From positions 1-20,498 of the forward strand of contig JAZSHI010000051.1 of the NCBI GenBank assembly GCA_045533195.1: 20,498 nucleotides of DNA, given 5' to 3'. This document shows positions 1-8,059 of the stretch, one piece after another. This stretch comes from SIG607 sp045533195. GTDB taxonomy: Bacteria > Bacillota > Clostridia > Oscillospirales > Acutalibacteraceae. The notes beneath the pieces are model-generated. The model saw nothing but the letters and a program-made list of their open reading frames with translations. It searched no databases and was not told the origin of the DNA. A program made the translations under genes and the position numbers. Positions within the stretch are counted from its first letter, which is position 1. Every line of letters starts with the position of its first letter.

Positions 1-401
1 GCGTTTTCGCTGTGAGCATTGTGCCAATCGGCAACAATGCGCTCAAGTCTGCCGATACCTACACTCTCTCCCTTTATACCTCTTACACAATTTGCTTCAC
101 ATTGTTTTTCCTGAGGGCAAACCCTTCCGCAAACGGCGGGAAGGGAGGAGGAAGCGCTTATTATATTGTATGCACCTTCAAAATCACATTCTTTTATTTT
201 TTCGATAAATGCGGGAATGTGAATATTTACGGGACAACCCTGAACACAGGGCATATTTTTGCAGTTTAAACAACGCAAAGCTTCATTTATCGCTGTTTCT
301 TCATCGTATCCTAAAGCTACCTCGCTAAAGTTTTTTGCTCTAACTTGAGGCTCCTGACAAGGCATAGGGTTTTTAATATTACTCATATTAGGCTTACTCA
401 T
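1..401 (-). CDS. nfnB: NADPH-dependent glutamate synthase-like / NfnB large subunit, N-terminal part (partial)
   Basis: N-terminal 133 residues of the large flavoprotein subunit of an Nfn/Sud-type complex; the 3' end lies beyond base 1. It starts at the ATG at 401-399, read leftward. Two cysteine groups typical of the GltD/GltA N-terminal [4Fe-4S] domain are visible: C44, C47, C52, C56 (followed by P) and C91, C95, C101, C105. In characterised Nfn enzymes this subunit binds FAD and two [4Fe-4S] clusters and reduces NADP+ in an electron-bifurcating reaction with ferredoxin and NADH. Alone, such proteins are often annotated gltA (homotetrameric glutamate synthase). The start overlaps the stop of nfnA by 8 bases (ATGAGTAA), so translation is probably coupled. 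The Nfn assignment rests on the adjacent nfnA; the NAD(P)-binding half is not in the window. Confidence 0.88.
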   Translation of the reverse strand, partial: MSKPNMSNIKNPMPCQEPQVRAKNFSEVALGYDEETAINEALRCLNCKNMPCVQGCPVNIHIPAFIEKIKECDFEGAYNIISASSSLPAVCGRVCPQEKQCEANCVRGIKGESVGIGRLERIVADWHNAHSEN

Positions 402-1257
402 TTTCGTTTGCCTCCTTTTTAAAGAGGTTGCAGGTTGACTCATATGCGTGTTTCTCAAAATCCTTATACATACTTGCTCGACTCATGGCTTCGTCAAAGT
501 CAACTTTATAGCCGTCAAAATCGGGGCCGTCAACACAGGCAAATTTTACTGTTCTTTTTCCGTCTTCAATAAGAGAAAGCCTACATCCGCCGCACATTCC
601 CGTGCCGTCTATCATTAGGGGATTCATTGAAACGGTACAGGGGATGTTATAGGGACGTACTGCCTCCACTACAAATTTCATCATAATAAGGGGGCCTATA
701 GTTATAACCTCGTCAAAGGTTTCACCGCCGCTGAGCATATCGTTTATGGGCATACAAACGTTGCCCTTTTCACCGTATGAGCCGTCGTCGGTCATAACAA
801 AAAGTCTATCGGAAGCACAGTTGAATTCATCTTCTAAAATAAGAAGGTCTTTGTTTCTGAAACCTATTATACTGGTAACCGATGCGCCTTGTTCTTTAAG
901 CTTCTGGGCAATAGGCAGAGCAATAGCACAACCTACGCCTCCACCGACGATACATACCTTTTTGAGACCTTCGGTTTTGGTGGGAACACCTAAGGGCCCT
1001 GCAAAGTCCTCGATATATTCGCCTTCATTCTTTTTAGAAAGACGTAAGGTTGTTCCGCCAACGGTTTGAAAAATTATTTTTACAGTTCCGTTTTCACGGT
1101 CAAAACCTGCAATTGTAAGGGGGATGCGTTCACCGTCAGCATCGGTTCTGAGTATAATAAACTGACCTGCCTGAGCTTTTTTTGCAACAAGCGGGGCAGA
1201 TATATCCATCATTGTAACGGTAGGATTAAGTGCTTTTTTACTTACTATTTTATACAT
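394..1257 (-). CDS. nfnA: Ferredoxin-NADP reductase-like subunit NfnA (sulfide dehydrogenase beta-like)
   Basis: A 287-residue ferredoxin-NADP reductase-like protein. The N-terminal FAD-binding barrel covers roughly residues 1-95, followed by a nucleotide-binding fold opening with a glycine-rich VCIVGGGVG stretch. Near the C terminus a [2Fe-2S] site is visible: C222-G-G-C225, then C241 in FACVDGP, the usual pattern of NfnA/SudB proteins. With NfnB it should form the soluble NADH-dependent reduced ferredoxin:NADP+ oxidoreductase, balancing NADH, NADPH and ferredoxin pools in anaerobes. A GTG at 1266 is also in frame, but the ATG at 1257 has AAGGTG about 6 bases upstream and the GTG is part of that ribosome site, so I prefer the ATG. 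It is the first gene of a minus-strand operon with nfnB. Confidence 0.9.
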   Translation of the reverse strand: MYKIVSKKALNPTVTMMDISAPLVAKKAQAGQFIILRTDADGERIPLTIAGFDRENGTVKIIFQTVGGTTLRLSKKNEGEYIEDFAGPLGVPTKTEGLKKVCIVGGGVGCAIALPIAQKLKEQGASVTSIIGFRNKDLLILEDEFNCASDRLFVMTDDGSYGEKGNVCMPINDMLSGGETFDEVITIGPLIMMKFVVEAVRPYNIPCTVSMNPLMIDGTGMCGGCRLSLIEDGKRTVKFACVDGPDFDGYKVDFDEAMSRASMYKDFEKHAYESTCNLFKKEANENE

Positions 1258-1288
1258 AGATTTCACCTTGGTAAATAAATATAATCAT

Positions 1289-1317
1289 ATAATATCACAC
1301 TTTTTTATTTTGGTAAA
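1289..1317 (-). promoter_or_regulatory. Promoter of nfnAB
   Basis: Read on the minus strand: -35 TTTACC (1317-1312), 17-base spacer, -10 TATTAT (1294-1289), 31 bases before the nfnA start. Sigma-A type. No operator is apparent. Confidence 0.6.
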
Positions 1318-1444
1318 CCATAATTTGTGTATTTTTGCGTGATTTTTCAAAGTACATACGGGCGATTTTTTGCAAAAAAGAGGAAATAACGCAGCTTTGT
1401 TGATAACTTTTTGAAAAAATATATAAAAATTTTGAACAAAACAC

Positions 1445-1473
1445 TTGACAAATAGTTGAAAATGCACTATAAT
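1445..1473 (+). promoter_or_regulatory. Perfect consensus sigma-A promoter for an unassigned transcript
   Basis: TTGACA (1445-1450), exactly 17 bases, TATAAT (1468-1473). It fires away from nfnA into 1480-1838, where there is no conventional gene. Confidence 0.8.
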
Positions 1474-1479
1474 AGAGAC

Positions 1480-1838
1480 AGAAAAGAGAGGACAGAAAGG
1501 TGGCTGATACCAATGAAAATGGAAGCCGAACCTGTAAAGGTGAACTTATCAAACTGAAAGAGGTGAGTCCGAAAAAGTATTAACTTCATATCAGAGGCAC
1601 TAAGACAAAGTTAATAGAGTATATTCGATTTGAGTTAAAATTTACTTTTTTGAAATTTTTTAATCTTTAAGTTTAAAACAAAAAATAAGTTTTGTTTTTA
1701 AAAATAATCCTTTCTTAAAAAATAAAAAAATGGTGAGACCGATGTATAATGTAAAAATTTTTAGAAACATTAAATAGGTTAGGGTGTTACCAATGTACAG
1801 TTAATATTTCCCGACGTCTTTTGACGTCGGGTTTTTTT
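1480..1838 (+). ncRNA. Candidate structured noncoding RNA or leader transcript, family not recognised
   Basis: A self-contained unit of about 360 nt between a perfect consensus promoter and a strong intrinsic terminator; the next gene has its own promoter further down. The first 120 nt look structured. GGCT (1502-1505) can pair with AGCC (1524-1527) around an inner CCA/TGG pair. ACCT (1530-1533) can pair either back with AGGT (1498-1501) or forward with AGGT (1538-1541) across a GTAA tetraloop, so two folds compete. The rest (about 1600-1790) is very AT-rich. A 27-codon GTG-started frame (1500-1583) with AGAGAGGA seven bases upstream is also present and could be a leader peptide. The tail has AGGGTGTTACC, resembling a T-box but with a mismatch where the tRNA end would bind. 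I cannot place it in a known riboswitch or RNA class. Confidence 0.45.
1810..1838 (+). terminator. Intrinsic terminator of the 1480-1838 transcript
   Basis: A nine-base stem, CCCGACGTC (1810-1818) with GACGTCGGG (1823-1831), TTTT loop, followed by seven T. Strong terminator on the plus strand. Confidence 0.88.
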
Positions 1839-1848
1839 ATTCTTCGAT

Positions 1849-1877
1849 TTGACTTTGTTGTTATATTGTGTTATCAT
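1849..1877 (+). promoter_or_regulatory. Promoter of the CHAP-dockerin gene
   Basis: TTGACT (1849-1854), 17 bases, TATCAT (1872-1877). It lies downstream of the preceding terminator, so the CHAP gene need not depend on the upstream unit. A weak AAAGGA ribosome site sits about 12 bases before the ATG. Confidence 0.55.
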
Positions 1878-1928
1878 AATATTAGTTAATATATATTTAC
1901 TTAAAGCTTCAAAGGACTGAAAAATTCA

Positions 1929-4691
1929 ATGCCAAAACTAAAAAAAATCGCAATTTGTTTTCTTTGCGTTCTCCTTATGCTTACGGCCTTACTGCCCGTG
2001 AATGTAAGTGCGGACGTTACATATAATACGGATTATCCAAACAGCTGGACCAATACAGGAAACTATATTGAAGACCTTATCGGTGTGGCAATGACACAGG
2101 TGGGATATTACGGAAATACTACTATAGGCACCAAATACGGCGCTTGGTATGGTACAAACTATACCTATTCACAGTGGTGCGCTATGTTTGTAGCATGGTG
2201 CGCCAATCAGGCGGGTATTCCCACTTCTGTTATACATAAAACAGCAAAAGCAAATAATTACAGAAACAGCGGAACATATCATTATAAAGACGGATATACT
2301 CCAAAACGCGGTGATTTGGTTCTTTATAATCCAATGACAAACGGTTATTCCGGAACATATTATTGGCCGAGTAAAAACGCCGATGGTACATATAAGGAAA
2401 GCTCCCATGTCGCTATCGTGTGTTCCTACGATTCGTCAAACAGTAAGATATGGGTAGTTCACGGTAACTCTACAGGCGATAAAGTGTGCTACAACAGCAT
2501 TGCGGTGTCATCGAATGCTATTCAGGCTTTTGTGACACCCCCATATTCCGATTCGTCATCTTCTGGGGATACTTCCTTTGAGTTTGATTATGTTAATGAT
2601 GACGGAGTGAATATGCGAAGCGGCGCAGGAACAGAATTTTCAAAAGTTGCTTCTTTAAATAAGGGAACAGGTGTAGAAATTCTGGAGTCTGTTACTAACA
2701 GCAAGGCTGAGGTTTGGTATAAAGTAAAGATAATAAGCACCGGACAGACAGGATATATCCGCAGTGACTATGTTACTATTTTGAATAATACTCAGACCAA
2801 AAGTACGCATAGCGTAAATGGTGATAACGTGCGTCTGAGAAGCAAAGCAGGTACCGACGGAACTATTGTAGGTGAATATGATAACGGTACCGCTTTAAAA
2901 CTTCTTGGAGTGGTTGAGAACAGCACGGGAGAAAAATGGTACAAGATTAAAATTGCAGCAGATGGTAAAGAAGGTTATATGCGTAGCGATTTTATTAAAA
3001 TTGCTATAAATTCTGATACTCCGTATGTTAACGGCGACAATGTGCGTCTGAGAAGCAGCGAAAGTACGACCGGCAGTATTTTGGGCGAATATGATAATGG
3101 TACAAGGGTAGAAATACTCACTACCGTTACCAATAGTAAAGGCGAAAAATGGCACAAGGTAATAGTGTTCACCGATAAGATAGAGGGATATATAAGAAGC
3201 GATTTTATTTCTGTTGATGAGGCTCAGCCTGAGCCTGATTATGACTATGTAAATGCTTCTTATGATTTAAGAAGCGCTCCGGGTACCGAAAATACTGTAA
3301 TTGCTACTGTTTCAGCCAATACCAAGGTATCTGTTTTGGAAGCGGCATTTGATAAAGACGGAGATAAATGGTTTTATGTAAAGGTGCAGAGTACCGGTAA
3401 AGAAGGCTACATCTATTATAAAAGAGTTACTTTAAGCGCCAAAAGCAAGGATGCGGTAAATACCGCCTGCTCTCTTGTTTCTGCCCCCGACGGCACCTCG
3501 GCTGTATGCAGTCTTGCTAAGGGCGATACCGTTACAGTTCTCGGAATAACCTATGACGGTAAGGGGAATAAGAAATTCAAAGTCAGTGTTACAAAAAGCG
3601 GTACGGGATATGTAGGATATCTTCCTGTCGGCAATGTAACTCTTTATGGCGGTAACAGAAAAAATATTACATTCCAGACAAAGCTTGAATCTCCCGCCGC
3701 AAGTCATACTTTCGCTCTGGAGGATACTGTTGTGGTTCGTGGATGGGCATTCAGTAATATAGGCGAAGCGTTATGTTATTATTCTATTGACAGCGGAGCT
3801 AAAACTCCCATGCCGGCAGAAAAGCGTACCGATATAAATTCTTCCTATGCTGACTGCACAACCGATTATTCGGGATTTAAGCTAAGCTTGAGTGCTAATA
3901 AGCTTTCCTATGGAGAGCACACCGTTGAAATTTTTGCAAGTAGCGATGTTACCGTAAAAAGCATACATAAATTTTCTTTTAGTGTAGTGGATAAGCAAAT
4001 GCCTCAAGGCAGTCTTCAAAATGTTGACGATATTGATGAAACGGGATACACTCTGGTGGCTGTGGCAACCGATAATATTGAAATAAGTTCTGTTTATGCT
4101 AAAACAACAGTAAACGGAACCGAAAAAGAACATTTTGGGAATTTAATTGGCGACAATAGATATTCTATACGCGTTAAAACCGCGGATTTTTCTACCGCAA
4201 ACAGCAATTATTCCACAAAAGTTTATGCCCGTGACAGTTACGGTAATATAGCATTAATAGGACAGGTTACCCTTAATCCTAAAACTTATGAAGCGGTTAC
4301 GGTTTCCTTTGATGCAAATGGCGGAGTAGGAGCCCCTGCTTCTAAAAAGCTTGATTTCAGCAGAACATTAATTATCGAAAAAAGCAACATCTCAAGAGAC
4401 GGGTATTATTTCGCAGGTTGGTCAACGGTTAAAGACGGTGCTGTAGTATATAAAACCGGTGTAAAATATACTTTTGATAAAAGTGTTACATTGTATGCCG
4501 TATGGAGCGATGTGCTTATCGGTGACTGTAACAATGACGGAACGGTAACTACCGTTGATTTAGCCGAGCTCAAACTGGCACTCAGTACCAATGAGTATTC
4601 AAATGTGAAATTTTATGATTTGGATTTGGATGGAAAGGTTACCACCGTTGATTTGGCGGAACTTAAACTGCGACTTGCAGGGTTAAGTTAG
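1929..4691 (+). CDS. Secreted CHAP-domain cell-wall hydrolase with five SH3b-like repeats, InlB-type repeat and C-terminal dockerin
   Basis: 920 residues. A signal peptide (residues 1-28: KLKK basic start, hydrophobic core, VSA cleavage site) is followed by a CHAP amidase/endopeptidase domain (about 46-205) with C84 in the WCAMFV motif, H160 in SSHVAIV and a VVHGN segment at 176-180 as the probable catalytic set. Five SH3b-like repeats follow (about 217-285, 294-359, 365-428, 437-502, 506-575); the first three have the VNGDNVRLRS-type core and the fifth is diverged. Two beta-rich segments (about 577-785) lead to an InlB/Listeria-Bacteroides type repeat (790-856; FDANGG, GYYFAGWS, LYAVWS). The C terminus (860-920) is a type I dockerin with two Ca-binding repeats, DCNNDGTVTTVDLAELKLAL and DLDLDGKVTTVDLAELKLRL. 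It probably cleaves peptidoglycan cross-bridges or stem peptides while held in a cohesin-bearing surface complex. Substrate and cohesin partner are not visible. Confidence 0.9.
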   Translation: MPKLKKIAICFLCVLLMLTALLPVNVSADVTYNTDYPNSWTNTGNYIEDLIGVAMTQVGYYGNTTIGTKYGAWYGTNYTYSQWCAMFVAWCANQAGIPTSVIHKTAKANNYRNSGTYHYKDGYTPKRGDLVLYNPMTNGYSGTYYWPSKNADGTYKESSHVAIVCSYDSSNSKIWVVHGNSTGDKVCYNSIAVSSNAIQAFVTPPYSDSSSSGDTSFEFDYVNDDGVNMRSGAGTEFSKVASLNKGTGVEILESVTNSKAEVWYKVKIISTGQTGYIRSDYVTILNNTQTKSTHSVNGDNVRLRSKAGTDGTIVGEYDNGTALKLLGVVENSTGEKWYKIKIAADGKEGYMRSDFIKIAINSDTPYVNGDNVRLRSSESTTGSILGEYDNGTRVEILTTVTNSKGEKWHKVIVFTDKIEGYIRSDFISVDEAQPEPDYDYVNASYDLRSAPGTENTVIATVSANTKVSVLEAAFDKDGDKWFYVKVQSTGKEGYIYYKRVTLSAKSKDAVNTACSLVSAPDGTSAVCSLAKGDTVTVLGITYDGKGNKKFKVSVTKSGTGYVGYLPVGNVTLYGGNRKNITFQTKLESPAASHTFALEDTVVVRGWAFSNIGEALCYYSIDSGAKTPMPAEKRTDINSSYADCTTDYSGFKLSLSANKLSYGEHTVEIFASSDVTVKSIHKFSFSVVDKQMPQGSLQNVDDIDETGYTLVAVATDNIEISSVYAKTTVNGTEKEHFGNLIGDNRYSIRVKTADFSTANSNYSTKVYARDSYGNIALIGQVTLNPKTYEAVTVSFDANGGVGAPASKKLDFSRTLIIEKSNISRDGYYFAGWSTVKDGAVVYKTGVKYTFDKSVTLYAVWSDVLIGDCNNDGTVTTVDLAELKLALSTNEYSNVKFYDLDLDGKVTTVDLAELKLRLAGLS

Positions 4692-4740
4692 AATTATGTG
4701 AAAAAATTATCAAAAAGACCTTTTTAATGTCGAAAAAATA

Positions 4741-4768
4741 TTGCATATTTTAAAAAGTATGATATAAT
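4741..4768 (+). promoter_or_regulatory. Extended -10 promoter for the NifU-like/GGGtGRT operon
   Basis: TTGCAT (4741-4746), 16 bases, TATAAT (4763-4768) preceded by TGA, giving an extended -10. An AAAGGAG ribosome site lies about 7 bases before the ATG at 4815. Confidence 0.7.
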
Positions 4769-4814
4769 TACTTTAAAGCGCCTATAAAGGCGGATTAACG
4801 AAAGGAGTTCTGTT

Positions 4815-5507
4815 ATGAAATACTCACATGAAGTAGAAAAGATGTGTCCTCTTGCTAAGGGCGCATACCACGGACCTGCACCTATTCCGCAGGAAGGTCA
4901 GTGGACTCAGGTAAAAGAAGTAAAGGATGTTTCCGGTCTTACACACGGTGTGGGCTGGTGCGCTCCTCAGCAGGGTACCTGCAAACTTACCCTTAATGTT
5001 AAAGAGGGTAACATTGAAGAGGCTCTCGTTGAGACTCTCGGTTGCTCCGGTATGACTCACTCTGCAGCTATGGCTTCTGAAATTTTGGTTGGTAAGACCA
5101 TTCTTGAAGCTCTTAACACCGACCTTGTTTGCGATGCTATCAACACCGCTATGAGAGAACTTTTCTTACAGATAGTTTATGGTCGTACTCAGACTGCATT
5201 CTCTGAAGATGGTCTTCCCATCGGCGCAGGTCTTGAAGACTTAGGTAAGGGACTTCGTTCTCAGGTAGGTACCACCTACGCTACCAAGACTAAGGGCCCC
5301 CGTTATCTCGAACTTGCTGAAGGCTATATCACTAAGATAGCTGTTGACAAGGACGATCAGATTACAGGCTACAAATTCGTTCATCTTGGTAAGATGATGG
5401 ATATGATTAAAAAAGGTATGGACGCTAACGAAGCTTTGGAAAAGGCAAGCGGCCAGTACGGACGTGTTGATGATGCTGCAAAACTCATCGACCCCCGTGA
5501 AGAATAA
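4815..5507 (+). CDS. NifU/IscU-like iron-sulfur scaffold-family protein
   Basis: 230 residues related to the NifU N-terminal scaffold fold. The three scaffold cysteines can be matched: C49 in HGVGWCAP, C56 in GTCKLTL and C77 in ETLGCSGMTHSA, followed by the ASEILVGKT helix that normally follows the third cysteine. The C-terminal part (about 150-230) is an extension not found in simple IscU. In clostridial genomes this protein is typically paired with a GGGtGRT protein, as here (17 bases between genes, GGAGG in the gap). An Fe-S assembly or sensing role is inferred from the family; no client is known to me. Codons are strongly biased to abundant types (GGT, CTT, GCT), suggesting high expression, in contrast to the AT-rich insert downstream. 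Confidence 0.82.
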   Translation: MKYSHEVEKMCPLAKGAYHGPAPIPQEGQWTQVKEVKDVSGLTHGVGWCAPQQGTCKLTLNVKEGNIEEALVETLGCSGMTHSAAMASEILVGKTILEALNTDLVCDAINTAMRELFLQIVYGRTQTAFSEDGLPIGAGLEDLGKGLRSQVGTTYATKTKGPRYLELAEGYITKIAVDKDDQITGYKFVHLGKMMDMIKKGMDANEALEKASGQYGRVDDAAKLIDPREE

Positions 5508-5524
5508 TAAGGAGGCAGTGACTT

Positions 5525-6526
5525 ATGGCATTATTTGAAAGTTATGAAAGACGTATTGACCAGATCAATGCGGAACTTAATAAACATGGCATTGCTTCTA
5601 TTGAAGAAGCAAAGAAAATCTGCGACGACGCAGGTGTTGATGCTTACGGCATCGTAAAGGGCATTCAGCCTATCTGTTTTGAAAACGCTGCTTGGGCTTA
5701 CGTTGTAGGCTGCGCAATCGCTATCAAGGATAAGGCAGCGAGTGCTGCTGAAGCTGCTGAGAAAATCGGTCTCGGTCTTCAGTCATTCTGTATCCCCGGT
5801 TCTGTTGCTGATGACCGTAAGGTAGGTCTTGGCCACGGTAACCTCGGCGCAATGCTTCTTAGAGATGAAACCAAGTGCTTCGCATTCCTTGCAGGTCACG
5901 AATCCTTCGCTGCTGCTGAAGGCGCCATCGGTCTTGCTAAGAGCGCTAATAAAGCAAGAAAAGAACCTCTCCGCGTTATCCTTAACGGTCTTGGTAAGGA
6001 CGCCGCTAAAATCATTTCCCGTATCAATGGCTTTACCTATGTTCAGACTAAGTTTGACTACTACACCGGTAAAGTAAACGTAGTTGAGGAAATTGCTTAT
6101 TCCGACGGCGAAAGAGCTAAGGTTCGTTGCTACGGTGCAGATGACGTTCGTGAAGGCGTTGCTATTATGCATCTTGAAGGTGTTGACGTTTCCATCACCG
6201 GTAACTCCACCAACCCCACTCGTTTCCAGCATCCTGTTGCAGGTACCTATAAGAAGGAATGTATCGAACAGGGCAAGAAGTACTTCTCCGTTGCATCCGG
6301 CGGCGGTACAGGTAGAACCCTCCATCCCGATAATATGGCTGCAGGCCCTGCTTCCTACGGTATGACCGACACTATGGGAAGAATGCACTCTGATGCTCAG
6401 TTCGCAGGCTCCTCTTCCGTTCCTGCTCACGTTGAAATGATGGGTCTTATCGGTGCAGGTAACAACCCCATGGTTGGTATGACTGTTGCTTGTGCAGTTG
6501 CAGTTAACGAAGCACTTAATAAATAA
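5525..6526 (+). CDS. GGGtGRT family protein
   Basis: 333 residues of the GGGtGRT family, named for the motif seen at residues 259-265 (GGGTGRT), followed by the conserved LHPDNMAAGPASYGMTDTMG stretch and a glycine/methionine-rich C terminus. Biochemical function is not established to my knowledge. Constant linkage to a NifU-like scaffold gene, with which it shares promoter and codon bias, suggests a role linked to iron-sulfur or metal biology (inference). Its last 96 bases occur again at 8940-9035, beyond the restriction-modification-like module. The coding sequence here is complete, so it was either undamaged by or rebuilt during the insertion. The terminator expected after it lies after the second copy, at 9091. 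Confidence 0.88.
   Translation: MALFESYERRIDQINAELNKHGIASIEEAKKICDDAGVDAYGIVKGIQPICFENAAWAYVVGCAIAIKDKAASAAEAAEKIGLGLQSFCIPGSVADDRKVGLGHGNLGAMLLRDETKCFAFLAGHESFAAAEGAIGLAKSANKARKEPLRVILNGLGKDAAKIISRINGFTYVQTKFDYYTGKVNVVEEIAYSDGERAKVRCYGADDVREGVAIMHLEGVDVSITGNSTNPTRFQHPVAGTYKKECIEQGKKYFSVASGGGTGRTLHPDNMAAGPASYGMTDTMGRMHSDAQFAGSSSVPAHVEMMGLIGAGNNPMVGMTVACAVAVNEALNK
6431..6526 (+). repeat. 96-bp direct repeat, left copy (3' end of the GGGtGRT gene)
   Basis: Matches 8940-9035 at 94 of 96 positions. The two differences (T6433 versus G8942; A6523 versus G9032) are third-codon, synonymous changes (GTT/GTG Val, AAA/AAG Lys). Borders the insert on its left and includes the stop codon. Confidence 0.97.
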
Positions 6527-6601
6527 GCTTTTTTAAGCCTTTTTGAAGCTTTCGGGCAAATGTAAAAGACCTGATTCAAAAATTTAACACTTAAAAAGTT
6601 G

Positions 6602-6637
6602 GACACATCATTTTTGAGTTTTCTCGAATGATGTGTC
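6602..6637. repeat. Hairpin repeat, copy 1 (left side of the insert)
   Basis: Perfect 11-bp stem GACACATCATT (6602-6612) with AATGATGTGTC (6627-6637), loop containing TTTGAGTTTTCTCG. Almost the same hairpin occurs at 10826-10860, and a diverged, oppositely oriented relative at 8786-8838. The rest of 6527-6752 is AT-rich and holds no gene. Confidence 0.85.
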
Positions 6638-6752
6638 TAATTTATATATGAGCAAAATAACTAGATATAAATACATTTTACTAAAAAAGCCCTAAAAGAA
6701 GACAACAAAAATTTTTAGATTCTTCGGTTGCACTATGGAACATAAAAATTTA

Positions 6753-6781
6753 TTGCAAAAAAAATCTCAATATGTTAGAAT
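6753..6781 (+). promoter_or_regulatory. Probable promoter of the methyltransferase-nuclease operon
   Basis: TTGCAA (6753-6758), 17 bases, TAGAAT (6776-6781) with TGT just upstream (extended -10). A second -10-like TATAAT at 6802-6807 would give a nearly leaderless mRNA. The only ribosome-site candidate for the ATG at 6821 is AGGTG (6808-6812), so translation of the methyltransferase may be modest. Confidence 0.5.
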
Positions 6782-6820
6782 TAAAATGAATAATTAAATG
6801 TTATAATAGGTGTTCAAATA

Positions 6821-8059
6821 ATGAAAAAGAATGATACTAAAAGACATTCGAATAATTATTTCCAAACGATATTGGATAAATCAATGAAATATTTAAAAGA
6901 AGTATTCTCTTTAGATGAGATAGAGAATCTGATTGAACAATCAAAACAGCTTAATGATTTAGAAAATGTTAATGAAATAATTGCTAAATGGACTCAAATT
7001 TACACAAAGAATGTTAAAATCAAATATCAAAATCAGTATGTACATAACGAAGAGATTTCCTCATTTGTCGAACGAGATAATCCTGAAAAAGTTAAGGTTA
7101 TATGGGGGAACTGTTTAGACATATTAAAATCTTTGAAAAGTGAATCTGTCCACTTAATGGTAACTTCTCCACCATATTATAATGCACGAGAATACTCACA
7201 TTGGGATAATTTGCAAGAATATTTAAATGACATGAGAGAAGTGATTAAAGAAGCGTATAGGGTTCTTGATAATCATAGAGTTTTTGTTTGGAATGTTGGC
7301 GACATTTTTGATAACGATAACCTGTTTACAAAATCGACCTGGGGTAAAAGGCGTATCCCATTAGGAGCATATTTTATCTCGATGTTTGAAGAAGAAGGAT
7401 TTACTTTTGTTGATGATTATATTTGGGACAAAGGCGAGGTTCAATCACAAAGGCATAAAAATGGAGATAAACCATATCCGTTTTATCAATATCCAATGAA
7501 TTGTTATGAACATGTACTGATTTTTCACAAACATAGAGTTGATGAAACAAGATATCCTTGTCCTGTTTGTGGTTGTTTGCAGGTAAACGGTAATGCCTAT
7601 AGCGAGATAGGACTACGAAGTTGGGAATGTAAGAATCCAGACTGTTTTGAAAGGAGCGTCGCTAATAGAGGAAAAAGATTTTCTTTAAAAACTATCGTTA
7701 CTCAAAGCCGGCAAAGTAAAGAATACGAAATCGAAAAGAATTTTATAAAAAAATGGCGTAGAGATGTTATAAAAATATCTCCTGTAATTAAAATAAATTC
7801 AAAAGGTGAAAATACATTAGGTCACACGGCTCCTTTTCCAGAAGAAATTCCTGAAATGGCGATTAAATTTTTTTCATATCCTGGTGAGATTGTAATTGAT
7901 CCGTTTGGCGGAAGCATGACAACGCCTATAGTTGCTTCGAGATTGAATAGAAATGGTATAGGAATTGAATTAAATAAATCAATGTTTGAAGAAAGTATTA
8001 GAAAAAATATTTTCAATAAACTTGGAGAGAACAAAATGGAGGAATTTAACCATGAGTAA
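6821..8059 (+). CDS. Beta-class DNA methyltransferase (N4-cytosine or N6-adenine) with Cys4 zinc-ribbon insert
   Basis: 412 residues. The catalytic motif IV is T115-S-P-P-Y119 and the S-adenosylmethionine site (motif I) is D360-P-F-G-G-S365, in the order IV then I, which defines the beta class. TSPPY occurs in both N4-cytosine and N6-adenine enzymes, so the methylated base is open. Between them lies a likely zinc ribbon: C247, C250, C270, C275 (CPVC and CKNPDC). The N-terminal 80 residues are charged and helical, without recognised motifs. It should protect host DNA at the site cut by the partner nuclease: the nuclease gene starts inside its last codons (ATGAGTAA, 8-base overlap). The low GC of this pair contrasts with the genes on both sides, consistent with horizontal transfer. 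Recognition sequence cannot be read from the protein. Confidence 0.9.
   Translation: MKKNDTKRHSNNYFQTILDKSMKYLKEVFSLDEIENLIEQSKQLNDLENVNEIIAKWTQIYTKNVKIKYQNQYVHNEEISSFVERDNPEKVKVIWGNCLDILKSLKSESVHLMVTSPPYYNAREYSHWDNLQEYLNDMREVIKEAYRVLDNHRVFVWNVGDIFDNDNLFTKSTWGKRRIPLGAYFISMFEEEGFTFVDDYIWDKGEVQSQRHKNGDKPYPFYQYPMNCYEHVLIFHKHRVDETRYPCPVCGCLQVNGNAYSEIGLRSWECKNPDCFERSVANRGKRFSLKTIVTQSRQSKEYEIEKNFIKKWRRDVIKISPVIKINSKGENTLGHTAPFPEEIPEMAIKFFSYPGEIVIDPFGGSMTTPIVASRLNRNGIGIELNKSMFEESIRKNIFNKLGENKMEEFNHE

Noticed and set aside
1498..1620. Cyclic-di-AMP (ydaO-type) riboswitch upstream of the cell-wall hydrolase
   Set aside because: Genomic position fits and GCCGAACC is reminiscent, but the conserved CCCGTCAGCTAACCTC-type core is absent and a terminator plus a new promoter separate it from the gene.
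1740..1838. T-box riboswitch ending in AGGGTGTTACC plus terminator
   Set aside because: The segment matches the T-box sequence except at the base of the UGGN bulge that must pair with the tRNA end. No specifier loop or AGUA/GNUG stem I pattern is clear, and the next gene is not amino-acid related.
5783..6430. Long open frame on the minus strand opposite the GGGtGRT gene
   Set aside because: It is the antisense shadow of a strongly codon-biased gene; the protein has no recognisable domain and no ribosome site.
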